From assembly GCA_023398955.1 (NCBI GenBank), contig JAEWRL010000084.1:1-24567 (forward strand): 24,567 nucleotides of DNA, given 5' to 3'. Of this stretch, positions 15,762 through 21,897 are shown in pieces (the first letter of the stretch is position 1; every line of letters begins with the position of its first letter). The position numbers and the translations under genes are program-made. The notes under the pieces were generated by a model. That model was not told the DNA's origin. It saw only the letters and a list, made by a program, of their open reading frames with translations, and did not search any database. The stretch comes from Pseudomonadota bacterium. Its GTDB lineage: Bacteria; Myxococcota_A; Polyangia; Polyangiales; Polyangiaceae.

Positions 15762-16628
15762 ATGAGAATCACCGACAAACTAGCTGCCAGCGCGCCCTCC
15801 TTCTCCTTCGAGTTCTTCCCTCCGAAGGACGAAGCGGGCATGGCTCTCCTCTTCAGTACGATCAAGGAGCTGCGCGGCTATGAGCCCAGCTATGTCTCCG
15901 TCACATATGGTGCGGGGGGCTCCACCCGGCGGCTCACGGTGGACCTCGTCAAACGCATCAAGGCAGAGACAGGCATCGAGACGATGGCGCACCTCACTTG
16001 CGTCGGCGCGTCGAGGGAAGAGATTCGACGCGTGCTCGACGAGCTCGCCGCGAGCAATGTCGAGAACGTCCTGGCGCTGCGCGGGGATCCCCCCAAGGGG
16101 CAGACGAGCTTCGCCCCGGTCGTCGACGGTTTCGGCTTCGCCTCTGAGCTCATAGCATTCATCAAGGAGCAGTACTCCTTCTGCGTAGCGGCTGCCTGCT
16201 ACCCGGAACGTCATCCAGAAGCAGTCAGCGTGGACGACGACCTACGTCACGTGAAGTCCAAGGTGGACGCTGGTGCCGAACTGCTCATCACGCAGCTCTT
16301 CTTCGACAATGCCGACTACTTCAGTTTCGTGGAGCGCGCCCGCGCAGCTGGCATCCGGGTTCCCATTTTGGCGGGTATCATGCCCGTTACTAACCTCTCG
16401 CAGGTGAAGCGCTTCACTGCCATGTGCGGCGCGACCATCCCCGACGCGCTTCTCGTCGCCCTGGAAGCCACGGGTGGCGAACCCGAGAAGGTGCGTGACG
16501 TGGGGGTGGCCCACGCCGTCGAGCAATGTCGACACCTTCTGGAGCGCGGAGCGCCGGGAATCCACTTCTACACGCTGAACCGCTCCAACGCGACGCGGCG
16601 AATCATCGACGCGCTGCGCGGCGTCTGA
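15762..16628 (+). CDS. metF: 5,10-methylenetetrahydrofolate reductase
   Basis: MetF is a cytosolic FAD enzyme that reduces methylene-THF to methyl-THF for methionine synthesis. It has 288 residues, the usual bacterial length. Seen motifs are FSFEFFPPKD, whose Glu17 corresponds to the proton-donating Glu of the E. coli enzyme. VSVTYGAGG, AHLTCVG, LALRGDPPKG (Asp109 of the flavin site), ITQLFFDN, and GIMPV followed by the C-terminal GIHFYTLNRS also fit. ATG 15762 gives the standard N-terminus, but no Shine-Dalgarno sequence lies in front of it. Upstream, 15514-15761 separates it from the divergent mpl gene; I looked for SAM, SAH and cobalamin riboswitch cores there and saw none I could defend. 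No other methionine gene is adjacent. Confidence 0.95.
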   Translation: MRITDKLAASAPSFSFEFFPPKDEAGMALLFSTIKELRGYEPSYVSVTYGAGGSTRRLTVDLVKRIKAETGIETMAHLTCVGASREEIRRVLDELAASNVENVLALRGDPPKGQTSFAPVVDGFGFASELIAFIKEQYSFCVAAACYPERHPEAVSVDDDLRHVKSKVDAGAELLITQLFFDNADYFSFVERARAAGIRVPILAGIMPVTNLSQVKRFTAMCGATIPDALLVALEATGGEPEKVRDVGVAHAVEQCRHLLERGAPGIHFYTLNRSNATRRIIDALRGV

Positions 16629-16649
16629 GGGCCGCGCCGGGCACCCAGC

Positions 16650-17972
16650 CTACTTGCGAACGTGGACGAGGGTCGGTGCGTCCCCGGACCCAAGCACACC
16701 GTGCCACCCTTCTGGCAGTTCTGGGTCCACCCAGCTCCACACGCTTCGCGCATCGGCGGGTGAAAGCTGGACGTTGCCCGGTCCGTGCTCGATCCCGAAG
16801 CGGTCATGCGAATAGGAGCCGTGCAGGAGCTGACCGGAAGACAACTCCACGACCCAAGGCACATCGAAGAGGAGGACCCCGTCGATGAAGGCCGACGGAT
16901 CATGATCGGCGGAGGTGAGATGCTTGCCAACCACCTGGAAGGTTCCTTGTACCGTAGAGGCGCCCTCTTGCGGGTCCATGAGCCTGTCCTGGCCTACGCT
17001 CACCAAGGTGGCGAAAACCGGCTTCTGCCCTTCGTAGAGCACCGCGGTGCCGGTGACGATGCTGATGTCGATCCATTTGCGGCTATCCTTGGCGAACTCT
17101 GGATAGACATTGCGCCGGCGCACGATGGTCACGTCGTCATGACGCACCCAGTTATCGTTCGCGGCCGCCCAGTAACGGGTCTCGCCAAGGGTCCGAAAGC
17201 GCCCCGTCAACGGGACGTGCTCGTGGTAATCGAGCTCGCGAGAGCGGGTCGCACGGTTCTCGTCATCCAGTTTGAAGCTGTGGACGCCGCGCTTGACCAC
17301 GAACGCAAACGGCAGTGTTCGTTCCGGTTCTGCCAGGGCGATCCCAGCGAACGCGCTGGGTTCGGCCGGCTTGAGGGCTTCGGCCTCGATGAACTGACCA
17401 CGCGTCGTCATGCCCAGACGCAAGCGCCGACCTTCGGAGTCGAACGCCGACCATGACCCCACGACGGCAAGCCCGCTCCAGCGAGGTACGGGGAGGGACG
17501 CACGGACTCCATCGGCTCTCTCGGGGTCCCGATCGAGGAGGGTCGTCGGCAGCGTCGTGCGGGCGTAGGTGTAGGGGAGCGGGTCGCCGGGGTCCGGACG
17601 CAGGCTCATGGCGACCATGGTGGGATGCTCGGTATCGAGCGTCGCTGTCGCACCGACGCAGACGAACCCGCGCGGCCGCACTGGATACCAGCCTTCTGAG
17701 CAGCCCTCGCGACTGTACGGCTCGTGGGCTCGCGCAACGGTGGCTCCCGCGTGAAGGTAGCCAAGCAGCTTGCCCTCTTGACTCGGGGTCTCGTGGATTG
17801 GCGTCACGTTCGCAATCGCGCCAACCATAGGCCCATCAGCCGGCGGAACAGGGATCTCGTGGGGCGCCAGCGCAGGCGCCGATCGGTAGAGCCCAGGGTC
17901 CTCCTGCTGGCTGCATGCGGATGCGAGCGCAGCAGCCGCCACCACGAGGGGTGTTCGATGTTGCCGGGCCAT
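16650..17972 (-). CDS. L,D-transpeptidase (YkuD)-fold lipoprotein lacking the catalytic Cys
   Basis: This predicted lipoprotein has 440 residues (signal ending LASAC, Cys20). Residues about 45-115 form an SH3-like part with Cys pairs. The C-terminal part (about 300-440) follows the YkuD L,D-transpeptidase pattern. It has WIDISIVTGTAVLYEGQKPV, TVQGTFQVVGKHLT, FDVPWVVEL and HGSYSHDRFG, then a closing LSPADARSVWSWVDPELPEGWHGV. In active enzymes the loop between the last two is S-H-G-C-(V/I)-(N/R)-L. Here it reads H-G-P-G-N400-V-Q-L, so the nucleophilic Cys is Asn, the His before it is Pro and the Ser is Gly. I confirmed the codons on the minus strand (AAC at 16773-16775). It should thus not form 3-3 crosslinks; a binding or regulatory role is inferred. 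Upstream frame to 18257 is ignored. Third gene after prmC and the PPIase (56 bp). Confidence 0.85.
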   Translation of the reverse strand: MARQHRTPLVVAAAALASACSQQEDPGLYRSAPALAPHEIPVPPADGPMVGAIANVTPIHETPSQEGKLLGYLHAGATVARAHEPYSREGCSEGWYPVRPRGFVCVGATATLDTEHPTMVAMSLRPDPGDPLPYTYARTTLPTTLLDRDPERADGVRASLPVPRWSGLAVVGSWSAFDSEGRRLRLGMTTRGQFIEAEALKPAEPSAFAGIALAEPERTLPFAFVVKRGVHSFKLDDENRATRSRELDYHEHVPLTGRFRTLGETRYWAAANDNWVRHDDVTIVRRRNVYPEFAKDSRKWIDISIVTGTAVLYEGQKPVFATLVSVGQDRLMDPQEGASTVQGTFQVVGKHLTSADHDPSAFIDGVLLFDVPWVVELSSGQLLHGSYSHDRFGIEHGPGNVQLSPADARSVWSWVDPELPEGWHGVLGSGDAPTLVHVRK

Positions 17973-18028
17973 GAGGGGGGCATGACACGACCCGCGAGCT
18001 TTGGCCCAATTCCTGCGCGGAGGTCGGA

Positions 18029-18520
18029 CTACCGGCGCAGGATCAGGTGAAAACCGCGCTTCGTCTTCACGACATAGCTCAGCTCGTTCTCCTCCAGCGA
18101 GAACGCAACAGCCGCAAAGTCGTCGTCCAGCTCCTCCGCCGAAACGCGCGAAAGCCTGCCGCCAGCCGCCCCCCTTGCTTCGGAGTACTCTTCTGCGATC
18201 GCGTCCCAGTCTGCGCCGTCTTGAAGCTTCTGCCAAGCCTCCAGACCTCGCAGGCACGCTTCCTCCGGAGTTCGCGTCACCTCTCCTGGGTTGGCCACCC
18301 CAGCGTGCCGGATCAGGATGTGCTCGATGTCGATCCGATTCGGCGCGTCGGCTCGCGGCTGGTACCGGGCGTCAGCGTCCGCAAGGCACTGCTCACCCAC
18401 CGAACGCTTGGAGTCCATCCCCCCCGCGGCCTCCGAGGGCTTCCGCGGCCCGCCGCACCCGAGGGCCAGACCGACCACGAGCAGCAGCACCGAACATCGA
18501 ACGATCTTCGCTCCCGTCAT
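18029..18520 (-). CDS. Parvulin-type (PpiC/rotamase) peptidyl-prolyl isomerase lipoprotein
   Basis: This short lipoprotein has 163 residues. The signal is MTGAKIVRCSVLLLVVGLALGC, with lipid site Cys22. The mature part after a 40-residue linker is a single parvulin domain (about 65-163). It starts with an Ile-Glu-His-Ile-Leu-Ile-Arg-His strand, followed by the helix with AWQKLQDGADWDAIAEEYSEA. Next comes AAGGRLSRVSAEELDDDFAAVAF and a final KTKRGFHLIL strand, all characteristic of PpiC domains. It would catalyse proline cis-trans isomerisation of exported proteins on the periplasmic side. The canonical loop GGDLG reads GGRLS here. ATG 18520 gives a clean signal peptide; an in-frame start at 18586 would add 22 residues that mask it. 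It lies between prmC and the L,D-transpeptidase-like gene, which may be a folding client. Confidence 0.85.
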   Translation of the reverse strand: MTGAKIVRCSVLLLVVGLALGCGGPRKPSEAAGGMDSKRSVGEQCLADADARYQPRADAPNRIDIEHILIRHAGVANPGEVTRTPEEACLRGLEAWQKLQDGADWDAIAEEYSEARGAAGGRLSRVSAEELDDDFAAVAFSLEENELSYVVKTKRGFHLILRR

Positions 18521-18606
18521 AATCGCCTTATACCTTGCAAAGGCCCCTCCAAGCGAGTCGCGCCGTCGAATGGCCCACCGACCCACCTGCGAGCGCGGCC
18601 ATGGGA

Positions 18607-19509
18607 CTACCGTCGACGCCCGCTGACAACTCGCGCGCGGCCACCATAGTCGTGATGGACCCGAACCTGATCGAATCCGCTCTGCTCGAAGAGCGCGATG
18701 ACCTGGGGAGCCTGCTCGTACCCAACCTCCAACGCTAGGAGCCCTCCGGGTACAAGATGCGACGGCGCTTCGAGCACGAGGCGTCCTATCAAATCCAGAC
18801 CGTCGTCACCCCCCTTCAGCGCCAGGTGGGGCTCGAAACCTCGCACGCCAATGTCGAGCTCAGCAAACTCCGACGCGGAAATGTACGGCGCGTTGGCCGT
18901 CACCACGTCGAAGGCATCACCCGGAGAAAAGGGTGTGAGCAGGTCCCCGAGGTGGAAGTGGAGGTTCCACGCCGCTCCCAGGCGACGTCCATTCTCGCGC
19001 GCGACCTCGAGGGCCGCCTCGGAGATGTCCGCCGCATGCACCTCCCAATCCGGACGCCTCGACGCGAACGCGAGCGCAACGCAACCAGAACCCGTGCACA
19101 GATCGAGCGCGCGCCCCCTCGGCACCTCCGCCGTGGCCTCGAGGGCCGCCTCCACGAGCGCCTCGGTATCTGCCCGGGGAATCAGGACGCGGGCATCGAC
19201 GAGCAATTCGAGTCCATAGAACTCCCGACGGCCCAAAATGTACGCCACGGGCTCTCCCGTCCGGCGCCGCCGGATGAGCTCCTTGAAGGCTGCGAGCTCG
19301 TCCTGATTGAGCGGTCGCATCGCGTCCAAGATGAGGCGGATCCGATCGGTGCCCAACGCTTCGGCGAGCAGCAGCTCCGCGTCCAGTCGCGCCGAGTCGC
19401 CCCCTCGGGCTCGGAAGTCGTCGGCAGCCCACGTCAAGACGCGGCGGATGGTCCACGGCTCCTGATTGTCTTTCTGCAAACGCGAAGGAACAGGGTTCTG
19501 CGACGGCAT
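18607..19509 (-). CDS. prmC: Release factor glutamine N5-methyltransferase PrmC, NAPY variant
   Basis: PrmC (HemK) methylates the Gln of the GGQ loop of release factors RF1/RF2 using SAM. At 300 residues it has normal size. The N-terminal helical domain contains DSARLDAELLLAEALG and RRTGEPVAYILGRREFYGL, then L-I-P111-R-A-D-T-E116. The SAM loop is DLCTGSGCVALA (136-147). The substrate-gripping motif, normally NPPY, reads N206-A207-P208-Y209 (GCG codon at 18889-18891). It is followed by the expected FEPHLALKGGDDGLDLI. Asn and Tyr, which hold the Gln side chain, are kept, so activity is likely. It starts at ATG 19509 without a clear ribosome site and heads a three-gene group with the PPIase 86 bp downstream. 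It is divergent from the small lipoprotein gene. Confidence 0.93.
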   Translation of the reverse strand: MPSQNPVPSRLQKDNQEPWTIRRVLTWAADDFRARGGDSARLDAELLLAEALGTDRIRLILDAMRPLNQDELAAFKELIRRRRTGEPVAYILGRREFYGLELLVDARVLIPRADTEALVEAALEATAEVPRGRALDLCTGSGCVALAFASRRPDWEVHAADISEAALEVARENGRRLGAAWNLHFHLGDLLTPFSPGDAFDVVTANAPYISASEFAELDIGVRGFEPHLALKGGDDGLDLIGRLVLEAPSHLVPGGLLALEVGYEQAPQVIALFEQSGFDQVRVHHDYGGRARVVSGRRR

Positions 19510-19720
19510 CGAGGGCTGGGGGAGTCGGGAGGTCGTTGTAGCGCGGCCTCACGGCGGCAGCCAGCAGGATCCGGACCGTGGATCAGTCGTGGTCTCGCCT
19601 GCCGTTTGGCGCCGGCCTCTGCTCGGAACAGGCGTCGCCACGTAACCTGGGTTAGACTTTCGAGCCGGTAGTCAGCTCATCCCCTGCTGCTGCCGTGTGA
19701 AGAACCACCTCGATGCAAGC

Positions 19721-19726
19721 GGAGGG
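19721..19726 (+). promoter_or_regulatory. Ribosome binding site favouring a TTG start
   Basis: GGAGGG ends 4 bases before TTG 19731. The in-frame ATG at 19713 has no such site. This makes TTG the more likely start of the lipoprotein gene. Confidence 0.5.
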
Positions 19727-19730
19727 CACC

Positions 19731-20375
19731 TTGAGTCAGATCGGCATAGCTTGGATTATCGGAATGGGTCTCGCAACGGCCCTCGTGTGGGGCTGCGGTG
19801 GTGAAGAGGGCCGCGTCAGGAGCGACAGCTCACCGAGCGCTGCCGGGCACGCAGGTATGGCGGCGGATCCGGAGACGGGCAGTGACGGCAATGCGAGCGG
19901 CGGCTCGCAGGGTGCAGTGCCCGATGGCCCCGTCATCACCAGCGTGAGCGGCGATCGCGTACTATCGGACCTCACCCCGCAGGAGGCAACGCAGGTTTGC
20001 GAGGAGACCGAGGCTGCCTCCCGGGAGGGCGCAGAAGAACGCGAACGGCTCTTGTGCACGGTGGCCGCGCTGAGTGACACGGCCGCGGTCGATAACGCCG
20101 TGGCCGCCTGCGAGACGAGGGTCACAGAATGCATGGCTGCACAGAACACGGAGCAGGCCGCCGATTGCACGACGGCATCACAAGGACTCGACGGCTGTGA
20201 CGCAACGGTGGACGAGGTGAACACCTGCATGACGGCGCTCTTCGCCTTCGAGGAGCAGTTCGGCGAAGCCATCACCTGCGAGCTTAGCGACCCCACGCAG
20301 CTGTTCCAGCTCGGTGTCCTGAACCTGGCGGTGTGCTTCTCTCTGAACGAGCGCTGTCCCGGGTTCGTCGGCTAG
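19731..20375 (+). CDS. Cys-rich lipoprotein of unknown function
   Basis: I do not recognise this protein (about 214 residues). A hydrophobic segment rich in Ile/Ala/Gly ends L-V-W-G-C, a probable lipobox. After it comes a Gly/Ser/Asp-rich linker of about 50 residues. The mature domain is acidic and has ten further cysteines, an even number that could make five disulfides. They include a C-x6-C pair (AACETRVTECMA) and the closely placed DCTT...DGC...NTC. The spacing suggests a small helical disulfide-bonded domain. The region TPQEATQVCEETEAASREG... resembles domains seen in myxobacterial lipoproteins, but I can assign no function. The start is TTG 19731 because of its GGAGGG site; ATG 19713 would add six residues, one acidic. 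It is divergent from prmC and convergent with asd. Confidence 0.75.
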   Translation: MSQIGIAWIIGMGLATALVWGCGGEEGRVRSDSSPSAAGHAGMAADPETGSDGNASGGSQGAVPDGPVITSVSGDRVLSDLTPQEATQVCEETEAASREGAEERERLLCTVAALSDTAAVDNAVAACETRVTECMAAQNTEQAADCTTASQGLDGCDATVDEVNTCMTALFAFEEQFGEAITCELSDPTQLFQLGVLNLAVCFSLNERCPGFVG

Positions 20376-20447
20376 CGCAGCCCCTTGAGCTGTACGCAGG
20401 AGCTCGCCATGCAACGAGGTCCTCGGCGGAACGAGTAATGCGGCGCC

Positions 20448-20489
20448 CGCCAGAGCCCGGTGAGTTTAACCTCACGGGCCTGGCTGGCG
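20448..20489. terminator. GC-rich hairpin between converging genes (candidate terminator)
   Basis: CGCCAG (20448-20453) pairs with CTGGCG (20484-20489). Inside, the arms around 20455-20464 and 20471-20480 continue with G-C pairs (GCCCG with CGGGC, and TGAG with CTCA around a TTTAAC loop), with small bulges. It lies between the converging lipoprotein and asd genes, where a bidirectional terminator is expected. No T-run follows on either strand, so Rho-independent action is uncertain. Confidence 0.45.
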
Positions 20490-20506
20490 TGCTGACCTGA
20501 GTGGAT

Positions 20507-21622
20507 TTAGCGAGACTCTCGAAGGATTCGCAGCATGCGCCGCAGCGGTTCGGCTGCGCCCCAGAGCAGCTGATCGCCCACGGTGAAGGCGGTCAGGTAC
20601 TCTGGGCCCAGCGCCATCTTGCGGAGCCGCCCCACCGGGACTTGCAGCGATCCGGAGACGGCCGCCGGGGTGAGGCCTGCCAGCGTCGCTTCCTTCTCAT
20701 TGGGAACCACTCGGACCCACTCGTGTTCCTCGCGCAGCATCCCTTCGATCTCTTCGAGCGGAATGTCCCTGGTGAGCTTCATGGTCAGGGCTTGGCTGTG
20801 GCAGCGCATGGCGCCCACCCGCACGCAGATTCCGTCGATGGGCACGGGGGCCGCCGCCGTCCCTAAGATCTTGTTCGCCTCCGCCTGACCCTTCCACTCT
20901 TCGCGTGTTTGGCCATTTTCCATGGCGCGGTCGATCCACGGCAACAGGTTTGCAGCCAACGGCGCTCCGAAGTTTGCCGTGGGGAGATCGCCAGAGCTCA
21001 ATTGGGCACTCACGGCGCGATCGAGATCCAGGGCCGTCGACGCGGGATCGCTGAGCAGCGCCTTGACGGCATCTGCGAGGCGGACGTTCTGGGCCATCAG
21101 TTCAATCATGTTCTTGGCGCCCGCCCCGGATGCTGACTGATAAGTCATACTCGTGGTCCACTCCACGAGACCGCGTCGGAAGAGCGCCCCCACGGCCATC
21201 AGCATGAGGCTGACGGTGCAATTGCCCCCAGCAAAGGACCGCACCCCGTCATTTATCGCCCTGTCGATGACGTCGCGATTCACCGGATCGAGCACGATGA
21301 CAGTGTCGTCCCGCATTCGAAGGGTGGATGCGGCATCAATCCAATACCCTTGGAACCCTTCCTTGCGGAGGGCGTCGTAGACCTCGGTCGTGTAGTCGCC
21401 GCCTTGGCAGGTGACGACCGCGTCGAAGCGCTTGAGCGTCTTGAGATCTCGCGCATCCGCGAGCGGTGGACAGGCGACGCCGACGTCCGGCGCCTTGCCC
21501 CCCACGTTGGACGTTGTGAAAAAAACTGGCTCGATACCAGCGAAGTCGTCCTCCGCTTTCATCCTTTCGAGAAGGACCGAGCCCACCATTCCGCGCCACC
21601 CGACGAACGCTACCCTGAGCAT
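20507..21622 (-). CDS. asd: Aspartate-semialdehyde dehydrogenase
   Basis: Asd is a cytosolic enzyme that reduces aspartyl phosphate with NADPH to aspartate semialdehyde, the branch point to diaminopimelate/lysine, threonine and methionine. It has 371 residues. The dinucleotide loop is VGWRGMVGSVL near the start. The catalytic Cys135 lies in G-G-N-C-T-V-S, the same number as in E. coli Asd. Gln162 follows in T-Y-Q-S-A-S-G-A-G, and the base His275 lies in R-C-H-S-Q-A-L-T. The two insertions typical of the Gram-negative (E. coli type) form are present, including DLPTANFGAPLAANLLPWID. The frame opens with TTG 21628, but ATG 21622 matches the family N-terminus (MLRVAFVGWRG). An AAGGAAG stretch lies about a dozen bases upstream. 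The gene is divergent from the large VWA lipoprotein gene. Confidence 0.95.
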   Translation of the reverse strand: MLRVAFVGWRGMVGSVLLERMKAEDDFAGIEPVFFTTSNVGGKAPDVGVACPPLADARDLKTLKRFDAVVTCQGGDYTTEVYDALRKEGFQGYWIDAASTLRMRDDTVIVLDPVNRDVIDRAINDGVRSFAGGNCTVSLMLMAVGALFRRGLVEWTTSMTYQSASGAGAKNMIELMAQNVRLADAVKALLSDPASTALDLDRAVSAQLSSGDLPTANFGAPLAANLLPWIDRAMENGQTREEWKGQAEANKILGTAAAPVPIDGICVRVGAMRCHSQALTMKLTRDIPLEEIEGMLREEHEWVRVVPNEKEATLAGLTPAAVSGSLQVPVGRLRKMALGPEYLTAFTVGDQLLWGAAEPLRRMLRILRESR

Positions 21623-21806
21623 GACCAACCGCGCTTCCTTTTCTGTTTCGCTGGAACCTTGGCCGAGCGCCCCGATCCGGAGCCTGGCCGAGCATCGGGG
21701 ATACTAGCTCAGGGTCTACGCAGACGCTCACGCGAACGCGCTCGGCTCGTCTCGGCGCCGCCAGGGGAAGACGGTCACCGCGACGCGCGTAGACGGCGCG
21801 AACCGC

Positions 21807-21836
21807 TTGACACTCGCAAACCGGGTGCGGTCGTAT
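21807..21836 (+). promoter_or_regulatory. Candidate sigma70-type promoter of the VWA lipoprotein gene
   Basis: TTGACA at 21807-21812 is a perfect -35 box. Eighteen bases later TCGTAT (21831-21836) is a poor -10 (three of six matches). A start near 21843 would leave a leader of about 55 bases with the ribosome site near its end. It is the only consensus -35 well placed before this gene, but the -10 makes it tentative. Confidence 0.3.
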
Positions 21837-21884
21837 CCGGGTGATGGGGAGATCTCGGTCCCGGTCTGCTTCATCGGTTCCTGC

Positions 21885-21891
21885 GGGAGGT
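21885..21891 (+). promoter_or_regulatory. Strong ribosome binding site fixing the start at 21898
   Basis: GGGAGGT lies 6 bases before ATG 21898. It rules out the frame's earlier first codon at 21841 as the start and gives a clean signal peptide. Confidence 0.75.
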
Positions 21892-21897
21892 GTCTCC

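Noticed and set aside
17973..18257. Upstream extension of the L,D-transpeptidase-like gene
   Set aside because: Arg-rich residues that overlap the PPIase gene and would hide a clear lipoprotein signal.
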